Source of the DNA: Phytohabitans suffuscus
GTDB taxonomy: Bacteria > Actinomycetota > Actinomycetes > Mycobacteriales > Micromonosporaceae
DNA: 64,000 nt
NCBI RefSeq assembly: GCF_011764565.1
Contig: NZ_AP022871.1
Location: 4,774,320 to 4,838,319 of the forward strand
Reading direction: 5' to 3'
Shown here: positions 1 to 8,652 of the stretch, one piece after another
Layout of the letters: each line of letters begins with the position of its first letter
Position numbering within the stretch: the first letter of the stretch is position 1
Notes under the pieces: generated by a model
The model's input: only the letters and a program-made list of their open reading frames with translations
Database searches by the model: none
Told to the model about the DNA's origin: nothing
Program-made: the position numbers and the translations under genes

Positions 1-172
1 CGTTGTTGACGACGCGGGAGACGGTCTTGATGCTCACTCCGGCATGCCGGGCCACGTCGACCATCGTCGGGCGGCGGGGCGTCTCGGACGCGCGACGGAC
101 CGGGTGAGCGGTGCGACCGCCGCCCTCGCTCACCCGATTCCCACTCACGCGATCCGATGCCTCAGCGCTCAT
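1..172 (-). CDS. LacI-family regulator, N-terminal part only
   Basis: The first 57 codons of a DNA-binding repressor that continues beyond the left edge. After a low-complexity N-terminal extension of about 36 residues comes a typical LacI helix-turn-helix, MVDVARHAGVSIKTVSRVVN. The ATG at 172 is the most upstream in-frame start seen; starting at the internal Met of the HTH would also be possible. It is transcribed away from the chitinase pair at 400, so the 227-bp gap holds both promoters. LacI regulators beside glycoside hydrolases usually sense a sugar, but the sensor domain is not in the window, so a role in chitinase control is only an inference. Confidence 0.85.
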   Translation of the reverse strand, partial: MSAEASDRVSGNRVSEGGGRTAHPVRRASETPRRPTMVDVARHAGVSIKTVSRVVNN

Positions 173-346
173 CTGTCGCACGGTACCTCGCGAAAGGGTT
201 GCGCATAGACCTTCACGTCGTACCGTCCACACTGGTCTCGACCGTGAGCGCGCCGGTGTCCGGCCCGGTGTCGCCACCCGCGAGGCCGCGAGCGGGCCGG
301 CCCGTCGGACGCCTCCGCCCGGCACCGCCGGGGACGAAGGGTCTTT

Positions 347-377
347 ACAGTTACTGTTAACAGTCCTAATAATTAGG
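347..377. promoter_or_regulatory. Three overlapping or adjacent palindromes before the chitinases
   Basis: In a notably AT-rich stretch upstream of the chitinase start lie ACAGT-T-ACTGT (347-357), the perfect 12-bp palindrome ACTGTTAACAGT (353-364) and CCTAAT-A-ATTAGG (365-377). These are good candidates for operators and the promoter core of the chitinase operon. The rest of the 173-399 gap shows nothing else obvious. Confidence 0.5.
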
Positions 378-399
378 TAACCATCCATGGGAGGTTGCC

Positions 400-1803
400 T
401 TGTCCCGTTCAAAAGCCCTGCTCATCACGCTCGCGATGGCCCTGACCGCCGGTGTCGCGGCGATCTGGCTGGCGCCGGCGGCGTCCGCGGCGACGCCCAC
501 GGCGGTGTACGTCAAGACTTCCGACTGGGGTTCTGGTTGGGAGGGCAAGTACACGATCACGAACGGTGGTTCGTCGACGATCACGTCGTGGGCGGTGGTC
601 TTCGACCTGCCCGCCGGCACCACGGTCGGCACCTACTGGGACGCGTTGATGACCTCGTCGGGCCAGCGGTACACGTTCACGAACCGCTCCTGGAATGGGA
701 CGCTCGCGCCGGGTCAGTCGGCGTCGTTCGGTTTCCTGGGCAGTGGTTCTGGTTCGCCGTTGAACTGCACGCTCAACGGTCAGCCGTGCGGTGGTGGTAC
801 GCCGCCGACGACCGCGCCGCCCACCACGCGACCCCCGACCACCGCGCCTCCGACGACCGCCCCGCCCACGACGGCGCCGCCGACCAGCCAGCCGCCGATC
901 GGGCCGCTGCCCAAGCACTTCCTCACCGGCTACTGGCACAACTTCGTCAACCCCGCGGTCGAGCTGCGGCTGCGCGACGTGCCCAACGAGTACGACCTCG
1001 TGGCGGTGGCCTTCGCCGACGCGACGAGCACGCCCGGCGCGGTGGCCTTCGGTGTCGACCCGGGGCTGGCGAGCGCGCTCGGCGGCTACACGAACGCCGA
1101 CTTCAAGGCCGACGTGCAGGCGCTCAAGGCGCGCGGCAAGAAGGTCATCATCTCGGTGGGCGGCGAGGCGGGCCGGGTCTCCGTCGGTGACTCCGGTGCC
1201 GCGACCAACTTCGCCAACTCGGTCTTCGCGATCATGCAGGAGTACGGCTTCGACGGCGTCGACATCGACCTGGAGAACGGCCTCAACCCCACGTACATGG
1301 GGCAGGCGCTGCGGTCGCTGCGGTCGCGTGCCGGCGCCAACCTGATCATCACGATGGCGCCGCAGACGATCGACATGCAGTCGACCGGTGCCTCGTACTT
1401 CCGCCTCGCGCTGGACATCCGCGACATCCTCACGGTCGTACACACGCAGTTCTACAACTCGGGCTCGATGCTCGGCTGCGACCAGGCGTTCGCGTACTCC
1501 CAGGGCACGGTCAACTTCCTCACCGCGCTCGCCTGCCTCCAACTGGAGAACGGGCTGCGCCCCGACCAGGTCGCGCTCGGCCTACCCGCCGGACCCGGTG
1601 CGGCCGGCGGCGGCGTCGTCGCGCCCAGCGTGGTCAACCAGGCGCTCGACTGCCTGGCCCGCGCCACCAACTGCGGCAGCTTCCGGCCGCCGCGCACGTA
1701 TCCCGGCATCCGGGGCGCGATGACCTGGTCGATCAACTGGGACGTCGCGAACGGCAACAACTTCGCCCGCACGGTCAAGCCGCACCTCAACACCCTCCCG
1801 TAG
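400..1803 (+). CDS. Secreted chitinase, CBM2 + GH18
   Basis: A 467-residue exported chitin-degrading enzyme. TTG start at 400 with GAGG 5 nt upstream. Residues 1-30 are a Sec signal peptide (SRSK, hydrophobic core, cleavage near ASA-AT). Residues about 32-130 form a CBM2 carbohydrate-binding module with conserved tryptophans (DWGSGWEGKYTITN, NRSWNGTL). A repetitive linker of TTAPP/TTRPP units follows. From about 170 is a GH18 TIM barrel with the catalytic signature DGVDIDLE, whose final Glu is the proton donor. All expected catalytic acids are visible. It hydrolyses beta-1,4-GlcNAc chains outside the cell and is the first gene of a two-chitinase operon (9-bp gap to the next). Confidence 0.95.
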   Translation: MSRSKALLITLAMALTAGVAAIWLAPAASAATPTAVYVKTSDWGSGWEGKYTITNGGSSTITSWAVVFDLPAGTTVGTYWDALMTSSGQRYTFTNRSWNGTLAPGQSASFGFLGSGSGSPLNCTLNGQPCGGGTPPTTAPPTTRPPTTAPPTTAPPTTAPPTSQPPIGPLPKHFLTGYWHNFVNPAVELRLRDVPNEYDLVAVAFADATSTPGAVAFGVDPGLASALGGYTNADFKADVQALKARGKKVIISVGGEAGRVSVGDSGAATNFANSVFAIMQEYGFDGVDIDLENGLNPTYMGQALRSLRSRAGANLIITMAPQTIDMQSTGASYFRLALDIRDILTVVHTQFYNSGSMLGCDQAFAYSQGTVNFLTALACLQLENGLRPDQVALGLPAGPGAAGGGVVAPSVVNQALDCLARATNCGSFRPPRTYPGIRGAMTWSINWDVANGNNFARTVKPHLNTLP

Positions 1804-1812
1804 GAGTACGCC

Positions 1813-3357
1813 GTGAGAAGACTCCTCACCCTCGCCGTCATGTCGGCGCTGGCCGTCACCGCCACGGTCGCCGTGGCCTCGCCCGCCTCCGCCGCCACCG
1901 CGACCTTCGCCCGCACGTCGAGCTGGGGCACCGGCTACGAGGCGAAGTTCACCGTCACCAACAACACCTCCACGACGATCACCGGCTGGAACGTGCAGTT
2001 CGACCTGCCGTCCGGCAGCGCGATGGGCACGTACTGGGACGCGCTGCTCACCTCGTCGGGGCAGCACCACACGTTCACCAACCGCTCGTGGAACGGGACG
2101 CTGGGGCCGAACGGCACCGCGTCGTTCGGCTTCATCGTCACGGGCAACGGCGACCCGACCAACTGCACGGTCAACGGCGGCTCGTGCGCCGGCGGCGGGC
2201 CGACCAACCCCGGCGCGCCCGGGACGCCCGGCAACTTCCGGGTCACCGGCACCACGGCCTCCGCGATCTCGCTGGCCTGGAACGCCTCGTCCGGCACGGT
2301 CACCGGGTACCGGGTGTACGAGGGCTCGACGGTGCGGGCCACGGTCACCGGCACCTCGGCCACGGTCTCCGGCCTCGGCGCGTGCACCTCGCACAGCTAC
2401 ACCGTGGCGGCGTACAACTCGTCGGGCGAGTCGGCCCGCTCCGGCGCGGTGCCGGCCACCACGACCGGCTGCCCGACCGGCGGCGGCCCGATGGCGGCCG
2501 CGCCGTACATCTACCCGGGCTGGGGCAACCCGCCGGCACCGTCCACAGTGATGAGTGCGACCGGGATCCGCTGGTTCACGATGGCGTTCATCCTCTCGGC
2601 CGGCGGCTGCACGCCCGGCTGGGACGGCGGACCGCTGACCGGTGGCGCGCACGCCAGTACGATCGCCGCGATCCGGGCGGCCGGCGGTGACGTGATTCCG
2701 TCCATCGGCGGCTGGAGCGGCAACAAGCTCGGGCCCAACTGCGCGACCCCGCAGGCCCTCGCCGCCGCGTACCAGCAGGTGATCAACACGTTCAGCCTGA
2801 AGGCGATCGACGTCGACATCGAGAACTTCGACGAGTTCGAGAACCCGACGGTCCAGGACCGCATCCTGGGCGCACTGAAGATCGTCAAGCAGAACAACCC
2901 GAGCATCAAGACGATCATCACGTTCGGCACGACGACGAGCGGGCCTTCGGCGACCGGTATCCGCCTGATCAACCAGGCGGCGGCGCTCCAGGCCAACATC
3001 GACATCTTCACGATCATGCCGTTCGACTTCAGCGGCGGCGCGAACATGTACCAGAGCACGGTCAACGCCTCGGAAGGGCTGAAGAACGCGCTGAAGTCCG
3101 CCTTCGGCTGGAGCGACGCGGTCGCCTACAGCCGCATGGGCATCTCCGGCATGAACGGCCTCTCCGACCAGCAGGAGCTGACCACCCCGGCCACCTGGAC
3201 GCAGATCCGCGACTGGGCCAAGGCACGCGGCCTGGCGCGGCTGGCGTTCTGGGCGGTCAATCGCGACCGGCCCTGCCCCGGCGGCGGCGTGGTCTCCAAC
3301 TGCAGCGGCATCGCCCAGTCCGACTGGGAGTTCACCCGGATCACCGCCGGGTTCTGA
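1813..3357 (+). CDS. Secreted chitinase-like GH18 protein, CBM2 + FnIII
   Basis: A 514-residue exported protein. GTG start at 1813 with GGAG at 1803-1806. Order: signal peptide (1-28), CBM2 (about 28-125), a fibronectin type III module (about 135-215, SAISLAWNASSGTVTGYRVY), then a GH18 catalytic domain with the active-site strand AIDVDIENFDEFE (DxDxE). The GH18 domain is of a different subtype from its neighbour's, so the two enzymes probably cut chitin in complementary ways. It is probably co-transcribed with the upstream chitinase, and the operon ends at the strong hairpin just downstream. Confidence 0.93.
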   Translation: MRRLLTLAVMSALAVTATVAVASPASAATATFARTSSWGTGYEAKFTVTNNTSTTITGWNVQFDLPSGSAMGTYWDALLTSSGQHHTFTNRSWNGTLGPNGTASFGFIVTGNGDPTNCTVNGGSCAGGGPTNPGAPGTPGNFRVTGTTASAISLAWNASSGTVTGYRVYEGSTVRATVTGTSATVSGLGACTSHSYTVAAYNSSGESARSGAVPATTTGCPTGGGPMAAAPYIYPGWGNPPAPSTVMSATGIRWFTMAFILSAGGCTPGWDGGPLTGGAHASTIAAIRAAGGDVIPSIGGWSGNKLGPNCATPQALAAAYQQVINTFSLKAIDVDIENFDEFENPTVQDRILGALKIVKQNNPSIKTIITFGTTTSGPSATGIRLINQAAALQANIDIFTIMPFDFSGGANMYQSTVNASEGLKNALKSAFGWSDAVAYSRMGISGMNGLSDQQELTTPATWTQIRDWAKARGLARLAFWAVNRDRPCPGGGVVSNCSGIAQSDWEFTRITAGF

Positions 3358-3366
3358 GCGGTACCA

Positions 3367-3392
3367 CCGGGGCGCCCTGAGGGGCGCCCCGG
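3367..3392. terminator. Bidirectional terminator hairpin
   Basis: CCGGGGCGCCC (3367-3377), loop TGAG, GGGCGCCCCGG (3382-3392). Perfect 11-bp stem between the convergent chitinase and LacI genes, so it can serve both. No U-tract, as is usual in high-GC actinomycetes. Confidence 0.85.
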
Positions 3393-3393
3393 T

Positions 3394-4397
3394 CTACACC
3401 TGCCGCATGGGCAGCGAGCTGTCGCGGACCTGGAGCTTGGTCTCCAGCGTGATCGTCGTGGGCGGTCGCTCCGGCTCGGCGATCCGCTGGGTGAGCAGGG
3501 CGGCCGCCTCGCGGCCCAACTCGTACGTCGGCTGGGCGACCGTGGTCAGCGAAGGGCGCACGAGGTGGGCCCAGGGCACGCCGTCGAAGCCCACCACGCC
3601 CATCTGCCGCGGCACCGCGACCCGGCTGTCGACAAGGCACTCCACCGCGCCGACCGTCATCAGGTTGTTGGTCGCGAACAGCGCGTCGGGGCGGGGGCGC
3701 AGGCTCATCAGCGCGGCCATCGCCCGGTAGCCGCCCTCCTCCCGGAAGTCGCCGTGCCGCACCAGCTCCTCCTCGTACGGCCGGCCGTGCTCCTCCAGCG
3801 CCTGCCGGTAGCCGCGCAGCCGCCGGTTGGCGGTGAAGACGCCGGCCGGCCCGGTGACGCAGGCGATCCGCTGGTAGCCCGACTCGATCAGGTGGGTGGT
3901 GGCCAGGTTGGCGCCCTGCTCGTTGTCGACGAGCACGGTGTCGACGTGCGCGCCGCTCTGCTGGCGGTCGATCACGACGACGGGCACCCGCGCGTCGACG
4001 AGCCGGTTGACGTGGTTGGCCTTGCCGGCGGGGGAGATGATCACGCCGGCCATCTGCTCGGCGAGCGCGGCGTCGACGTACTGCCCTCCTTGCCGAGGTC
4101 TTCGTCGCTGTTGCAGAGCACGACCGAGTAGCCGGCTGGCTGGGCCACGTCTTCCACCCCGCGCACGACCGAGGTGAAGAACGGGTTGCCGATGTCGGAG
4201 ATGATGACCGCCCACAGCGTCGTGCGGCTGCGCCGCAGGTTGCGCGCCACGGCGTTGGGCCGGTAATCCAGCTCCCGCATGGCATCGCGGACCCGCTCCG
4301 CCAGTGTCGGGTCCACATTGGCGTGTCCGTTGGCCACCCGCGAGACGGTCGCCGGTGACACCTCCGCACGCCGCGCGACGTCATAGATCGTCGCCAT
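3394..4397 (-). pseudogene. LacI-family regulator interrupted by a frameshift
   Basis: The start (ATG at 4397) gives a canonical LacI HTH, MATIYDVARRAEVSPATVSR, and the beginning of the sugar-binding domain up to NSDEDLGKE. The rest (QYVDAALAEQMAGVIISPAG onward to the C-terminus) is in another frame. Reading can be restored by one extra G in the G run at 4084-4086 (coding strand GAGGGC to GAGGGGC), giving GKEGQYVDAAL. Total length about 334 aa, normal for the family. Apart from this indel the protein is complete, which suggests a very recent mutation or a consensus error. Its ligand is unknown; it may control the SDR gene that starts 157 bp away on the other strand, or the chitinases. Confidence 0.85.
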
Positions 4398-4462
4398 GGC
4401 ACCTCCCCCACGATGTCCCCGCTATGCCGCCCCCGAATGATCGCAGAATGCACGTGGACTCC

Positions 4463-4498
4463 GGTGTCCCGCTCTCGACACCATACGTAGTGCCGGTG
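4463..4498. promoter_or_regulatory. Alternating GGTGTC/GACACC half-sites
   Basis: In the gap between the divergent LacI and SDR genes, GGTGTC occurs at 4463, its complement GACACC at 4477-4482, and GGTGTC again near 4494. This gives two overlapping dyads of the kind bound by a dimeric repressor. Confidence 0.35.
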
Positions 4499-4553
4499 TC
4501 ACAGAAAGCCCCTATGTGGGATGGCTCGGGTTACCCCCGGTAGGCTGCCGGGC

Positions 4554-5309
4554 ATGACTGAGCAGCGAATCGCGATCGTGACGGGCGCGGCCCGCGGTAT
4601 CGGGGCGTCGACCGCCAAGCGGCTGGCCGCCGACGGCATGGCGGTGGCCGTGGTCGACCTGGACGAGGTGGCGGGCAAGGCGACGGTGGACAGCATCGTG
4701 GCGGCCGGCGGGCGGGCGCTCGCGGTCGGCGCGGACGTGGCCGACCGGGCCCAGGTGGACGCGGCCGTCGAGCGCGTGGTGGCCGAGCTCGGGGCGCCGA
4801 CGGTACTCGTCAACAACGCCGGCGTGCTCCGCGACAACCTGCTCTTCAAGATGACCGACGACGACTGGGACACCGTGCTGTCGGTGCACCTGCGCGGCGC
4901 GTTCCTCTTCAGCCGGGCCACCCAGGCGCACATGGTCAAGGCGAAGTGGGGCCGGATCGTCAACCTGTCCAGCACCTCCGCGCTGGGCAACCGCGGCCAG
5001 GCCAACTACGCCGCCGCCAAGGCCGGCATGCAGGGCTTCACGAAGACGCTCGCGATCGAGCTCGGCCCGTTCGGCGTGACGGTCAACGCGGTCGCGCCCG
5101 GCTTCATCGTCACCGAGATGACCGCCTCGACGGCCGCGCGGCTGGGCGTCGACTTCGAGGACTTCCAGAAGGCGCGGGCGGCGGAGACGCCGGTGCGCCG
5201 GAACGGTGTCCCGGACGACGTCGCGCACACCGTGTCGTACCTGGTGAGCGAGGGCGCCTCGTTCGTCAGCGGCCAGGTGATCTACGTAGCCGGCGGCCCC
5301 CGGGACTAG
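4554..5309 (+). CDS. Short-chain dehydrogenase/reductase, FabG-like
   Basis: About 251 residues, normal for classical SDRs. Visible motifs: the NAD(P)-binding TGAARGIG near residue 11, VNNAGV, the catalytic Ser in LSSTSALG, and YAAAK (Tyr and Lys of the active site). It reduces or oxidises a carbonyl/alcohol using NAD(P)(H); 3-oxoacyl-ACP reductase is the closest described type, but the substrate cannot be told from sequence. ATG 4554 is chosen because MTEQRIAIVTG is the family N-terminus and TAGGCT lies 7 nt upstream as a probable -10 of a leaderless transcript; an in-frame ATG at 4521 is possible. Its 3' end overlaps the convergent gene by 4 nt. Confidence 0.88.
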   Translation: MTEQRIAIVTGAARGIGASTAKRLAADGMAVAVVDLDEVAGKATVDSIVAAGGRALAVGADVADRAQVDAAVERVVAELGAPTVLVNNAGVLRDNLLFKMTDDDWDTVLSVHLRGAFLFSRATQAHMVKAKWGRIVNLSSTSALGNRGQANYAAAKAGMQGFTKTLAIELGPFGVTVNAVAPGFIVTEMTASTAARLGVDFEDFQKARAAETPVRRNGVPDDVAHTVSYLVSEGASFVSGQVIYVAGGPRD

Positions 5310-5716
5310 GCCCTGGTGGCGCGCTCGGCGCGGGCCGTGCGGCGCAGCCAGTAGAGGCCGATGAGCGGCAGGACGAGCGGGACGAAGCCGTAGCCGCGGC
5401 CGTAGACCGACCAGACCGAGTCGTCCGGGAATGCCGCCTTGTCGGCGATGCTGAGCGTGCCCACCACGAGGACGCCGATCAGCTCCACCGTGCAGCAGAC
5501 CAGTGCCAGCCGCCGGCCGAAGGTGCCGCCGCGGGCCAGGCCGACGGTCGCGACCAGGTAGATCAGTGCGGCGAGGGCGGAGAGCAGGTACGCCTCGGGG
5601 GCCTCGTCGAACTTGGTGGCGATCTGGACGGTCGCGCGGGCGCCGGCGGAGAGCGCGAAGATGCCGTACACGATCACGAGGACCAGGCCCGGCCCGGAGT
5701 TGAGGCGGTCACGCAC
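5306..5716 (-). CDS. Small four-helix membrane protein
   Basis: 136 residues with hydrophobic segments at about 9-28, 42-62, 70-90 and 106-124, giving a compact four-TM protein ending in a basic tail (LRRTARAERATRA). No catalytic motif is seen and I do not recognise the family. It overlaps the 3' end of the gene upstream of it on the same strand by 8 nt, so the two are translationally coupled and probably function together in the membrane. Confidence 0.75.
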   Translation of the reverse strand: MRDRLNSGPGLVLVIVYGIFALSAGARATVQIATKFDEAPEAYLLSALAALIYLVATVGLARGGTFGRRLALVCCTVELIGVLVVGTLSIADKAAFPDDSVWSVYGRGYGFVPLVLPLIGLYWLRRTARAERATRA

Positions 5717-6074
5717 CGGTGGCCTCCCAGATCTGGTTGAGCCGCGCGACGAGCACCGGCATGACGAGCATGGCCACGGTGAGGATCACCGAGCCCCAGC
5801 GGGTCGGCTCCAGCCTGGCCAGCGCGAAGGCGACCGGCGGCAGCGCGAGGAACGTGAAGAGGTAGCCCACAAACGTGCCCACTTCGGTGGGGCGGTCGCC
5901 ACCGATCATCGCGATGACGGCGGCCACGGTCAGCACGAGCGCGGCCACCTCGACGAGCGCCACGCCCGCGTAGTGGCTGAGGTCCGGCGGCCGGTCGCGG
6001 ATCGCCGCGACGAGGCACAGCAGCGCGACGACGAGCGCCGCGACGGTCACGATCGCCCCGAGGATGTCGTTCAC
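5709..6074 (-). CDS. Small membrane protein, partner of the next gene
   Basis: 121 residues, four predicted membrane helices (about 5-25, 37-58, 66-88, 94-112). Family not recognised. The GTG start at 6074 has no Shine-Dalgarno, but TAGAGT (reading the minus strand, 6086-6081) lies exactly 6 nt before it, a typical -10-to-start spacing for a leaderless mRNA. The gene is followed by an overlapping second small membrane protein gene. Confidence 0.72.
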   Translation of the reverse strand: MNDILGAIVTVAALVVALLCLVAAIRDRPPDLSHYAGVALVEVAALVLTVAAVIAMIGGDRPTEVGTFVGYLFTFLALPPVAFALARLEPTRWGSVILTVAMLVMPVLVARLNQIWEATGA

Positions 6075-6080
6075 GCCGAT

Positions 6081-6101
6081 ACTCTACTAACGACCGTAGT
6101 A
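6081..6101 (-). promoter_or_regulatory. Leaderless promoter with inverted repeat
   Basis: Minus-strand -10 TAGAGT (6086-6081), 6 nt from the GTG start. It overlaps the dyad TACTA-N7-TAGTA (6085-6101), which could be an operator. Confidence 0.4.
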
Positions 6102-6136
6102 AGGCCGGAGGGCGCCAATCCCGGACTGTATGTGCG

Positions 6137-6166
6137 GTGACGGATCAGTGACATAACGCCTATAGT
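6137..6166 (+). promoter_or_regulatory. Sigma-70-type promoter
   Basis: GTGACG (6137-6142), an 18-nt spacer and TATAGT (6161-6166), 33 nt before the coiled-coil gene's start. A good match to the housekeeping actinobacterial consensus. Confidence 0.45.
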
Positions 6167-6199
6167 TGACGTTGGTCGATGGTCACCGGGGAGGTCCTC

Positions 6200-6961
6200 G
6201 TGGAGTTGACCGCCGTTTCGGCCCTGATGCTGATCGCGGGCACCGTCGTGCTCGGGATGCTGCTGCTCGCCGCGATCGCCGAGAGGCCACGCCGCCAGCC
6301 GCGCCCCGACCCGGTCAAGCTGCGCGCCGCCGCCCAGGAGCTGGCCGCCTACGCGGGTCACACCCACGCCGTCGCCGGCCGCGCGGCCGCCGCGGCGATC
6401 GAGGCACGGGAGCGGCTGGCCGTGTGCGAGGAGGCCCGCGAGGAGGCGTGGCGGGCCCAGGAGGCGGCCGGCGCCGCATACCAGGAGGCGTGGCGGGAGG
6501 TCGCCGCCGGACGGGCCGCGCTGGCCGGCCGCGAGACCGCCACCGTCGACCTGGAGCTGGTGGTGGCGGGCGATGCCGAGGGCGCCGACGGCGAGCGGCA
6601 GCGGGAGGTGTCGCGGGCCGCGCTCTCCGCCTACCGGCGTGGTGAGCTGTCGGTGGACCAGTTGCGCGAGGTGTGGCGGCGGGCCGGCGACTGGGACCCG
6701 GACCAGGAGGAGCGCGAGCGGCGGGCCGACCAGCTCCGGGCGGACGAGCTGGCCGCCAGGCGGGCCTACGAGCGGACCGCCCTCTTCGCCCGGCAGGCCG
6801 CCGAGGCGCTTTGGGTGGCCGAGGCCGAGTCGCGCGCCATGTCCGGCGAGGCGATGGCCGCCAAGGCCGAGGCGCACGAGGCGCTGCTGGTCACGCAGCG
6901 CTTCGCCGGCAAAGGCAAGGGCAGAAAGAACAAGGGCAGGAAAAAACGGCGAAAGCCCTAG
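6200..6961 (+). CDS. Single-pass membrane protein with long coiled coil and basic tail
   Basis: 253 residues if started at GTG 6200, which is preferred over ATG 6179 because GGGGAGG (6188-6194) sits 5 nt upstream. One N-terminal membrane helix (residues 5-28) is followed by about 200 residues very rich in Ala, Glu and Arg with heptad-like spacing (coiled coil). The protein ends in a strongly basic tail (GKGKGRKNKGRKKRRKP) that could bind nucleic acid or acidic polymers. The topology suggests a membrane anchor with the coiled coil in the cytoplasm. No known family recognised; a structural or scaffolding role is a guess. Confidence 0.75.
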   Translation: MELTAVSALMLIAGTVVLGMLLLAAIAERPRRQPRPDPVKLRAAAQELAAYAGHTHAVAGRAAAAAIEARERLAVCEEAREEAWRAQEAAGAAYQEAWREVAAGRAALAGRETATVDLELVVAGDAEGADGERQREVSRAALSAYRRGELSVDQLREVWRRAGDWDPDQEERERRADQLRADELAARRAYERTALFARQAAEALWVAEAESRAMSGEAMAAKAEAHEALLVTQRFAGKGKGRKNKGRKKRRKP

Positions 6962-7017
6962 ACCACTCCAGGGTCGTCGTGGTCGGGTGACGCGGCTCTG
7001 TCCTTTTGGGATATTTT

Positions 7018-7043
7018 GGGCTACCGCGGACGTCGCGGTAGCT
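7018..7043. repeat. Partial copy of a dispersed intergenic repeat
   Basis: CTACCGCG-GACGT-CGCGGTAG (7021-7041), a perfect 8-bp hairpin. It matches the hairpin end of the longer intergenic repeats at 18964-19019, 50774-50838 and 51734-51792. It lies between two + strand genes and could also act as a terminator. Confidence 0.6.
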
Positions 7044-7081
7044 CAAGGTCCCTTGATAGGTCCTGCCCGTAGGGTGATCGC

Positions 7082-7972
7082 GTGGGAATGAGATTCGGGC
7101 TGCTCGGGACCGGTTACTGGGCGGCGGAGACGCAGGGCGCGGCGCTGGCCGCGCACCCCGGCGCGGACCTCGTCGGGGTGTGGGGCCGCGACGAGGCCAA
7201 GGCGGCGGCGCTCGCCGGGCGGTACGGCGCCACACCGTACACCGACCTCGACGCGCTGCTGTCCGAAGTGGACGCCGTGTCGATCGCGCTGCCGCCGGAC
7301 GTGCAGGCCGAGCTGGCCGTACGGGCCGCCACCGCGGGCAAGCACCTGCTGCTGGACAAGCCGCTGGCGGTCGACACCGCGGCCGCCGACCGGATCGTGG
7401 CGGCGGTACGCGAGCGCGGCCTCTCCTCGGTGGTCTTCTTCACCAACCGGTTCCGCGACAACATCGTGCGGTTCGTCGAGGAGACGGCCGTGACCGGCGG
7501 GTGGCTCGGCGCCCGGGTGACCCAGTTCGCGTCGATCTACCAGCCCGGCAACCCGTACGGCGCCTCGCCCTGGCGCCGTGAGCGGGGCGCGCTGTGGGAC
7601 ATCGGCCCGCACGTGCTCTCCGTGGTGCTCCCGGTGCTCGGGCCGGTGGCCGAGGTGAGCGCGGTCGGCGGGCCACGGGACACGACCCACCTGACGCTCC
7701 GGCACGCCGGCGGCGCGGTGACGACCGCCTCCCTGACCCTCGACGCGCCGGCCGGCGCGATGCTGCGGGACACCGACTTCTACGGCGAGCACGGCGTCGC
7801 GTCGATGCCGGTGCCGGAGGGAAGCGCCGCGTCGGCGTTCGGCGCGGCGGTCGACCGGCTGCGGAAGGGCGGGCCGGAGCCGTGTGATGTCGGGTTCGGC
7901 CGCGAGGTGGTGGCCGTACTGGAAGCGGGCGATATCGCCCTGCGCGAAAAGCGGCCGGTCGCCGTGGCCTGA
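7082..7972 (+). CDS. Gfo/Idh/MocA-family oxidoreductase
   Basis: 296 residues. N-terminal Rossmann fold with the GLLGTGYWA nucleotide-binding loop, then the family signature in HLLLDKPLAVD (the EKP/DKP lysine). The C-terminal alpha/beta domain includes GALWDIGPHVL, matching the D-x-G-x-H element of the substrate pocket. An NAD(P)-dependent sugar or polyol dehydrogenase is expected; the substrate is not deducible. GTG 7082 is favoured over ATG 7088 because TAGGGT stands 6 nt before it (leaderless pattern). It stands alone between unrelated genes. Confidence 0.85.
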   Translation: MGMRFGLLGTGYWAAETQGAALAAHPGADLVGVWGRDEAKAAALAGRYGATPYTDLDALLSEVDAVSIALPPDVQAELAVRAATAGKHLLLDKPLAVDTAAADRIVAAVRERGLSSVVFFTNRFRDNIVRFVEETAVTGGWLGARVTQFASIYQPGNPYGASPWRRERGALWDIGPHVLSVVLPVLGPVAEVSAVGGPRDTTHLTLRHAGGAVTTASLTLDAPAGAMLRDTDFYGEHGVASMPVPEGSAASAFGAAVDRLRKGGPEPCDVGFGREVVAVLEAGDIALREKRPVAVA

Positions 7973-8010
7973 GGGGTTACGGTCGCGGCAAGCGATCAGG
8001 GAGGGCCCTC

Positions 8011-8652
8011 ATGGACCTGCGACACGACCCGCTCCGGCCGCCGTGGCGCCCGCCCCTGGGGCCCGGTTCGCCCGGGCAGCCGCCGCTGCCGCCCGAGCCG
8101 CCGTCCGGCGAGGGCGTGCCGCCGTGGCTCCAGGAGCGCCTCTTCGACCAGCGGATGGTCGTGCTGACCGGCCCGCTCGACGACGGCGCGGCGACCCGCG
8201 CGGCCGCCGCGCTGATGACGCTCGACGCGCTGGGCAGCGAGCCGGTGCGGCTGCAGTTGGCCACGCCCGACGGCGACCTGACCGCCGCGTTCGGCCTGAT
8301 CGACGTGATCGACTCGATGGGCGCGCCGGTGCACGCCGTCGTCACCAGCCTCACCGGCGGCGCGGCGGTGGGGCTGCTCGCCGCGGCCGCGCGGCGGCTG
8401 GCCTACCGGCACGCCCGCATCCGGCTCAGCGAGCCGCGCTCGGCCACGGTCAGCGGGACCGCCGACGAGGTGGCCGCCGCCGCTGGGCAGTACCTGCGCG
8501 AGCTTGAGGAGCTGGCGGTGCGGATCGCGACGGCCACCGGGCAGCCGCGCAGCCGGATCGAGACCGATCTCTCCGCTGGCCGGGTGCTGACGGCCGAGGA
8601 GGCCAAGGAGTACGGGCTGCTGGACGAGATCATCGGTCCCGGGGCTGAGTGA
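8011..8652 (+). CDS. ClpP-fold protein lacking the catalytic triad
   Basis: 213 residues. A Pro-rich N-terminus (1-40) is followed by a ClpP-like domain: PPWLQERLFDQRMVVLTGPL, VRLQLATPDGDLTAAFGLIDVID, and the typical C-terminus LTAEEAKEYGLLDEIIG. At the nucleophile position, where ClpP has G-x-A-A-S-M-G, this protein has GGAAVGL (Ser to Val). The His position in ARIxIHQP reads ARIRLSEP (His to Ser). The Asp region (ETDLSAGRV) also shows no aligned Asp. It is therefore probably a non-proteolytic ClpP homologue, perhaps a regulatory or structural subunit. It precedes the STAS/sigma/protease genes on the same strand, 89 bp before the STAS gene. Confidence 0.8.
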   Translation: MDLRHDPLRPPWRPPLGPGSPGQPPLPPEPPSGEGVPPWLQERLFDQRMVVLTGPLDDGAATRAAAALMTLDALGSEPVRLQLATPDGDLTAAFGLIDVIDSMGAPVHAVVTSLTGGAAVGLLAAAARRLAYRHARIRLSEPRSATVSGTADEVAAAAGQYLRELEELAVRIATATGQPRSRIETDLSAGRVLTAEEAKEYGLLDEIIGPGAE

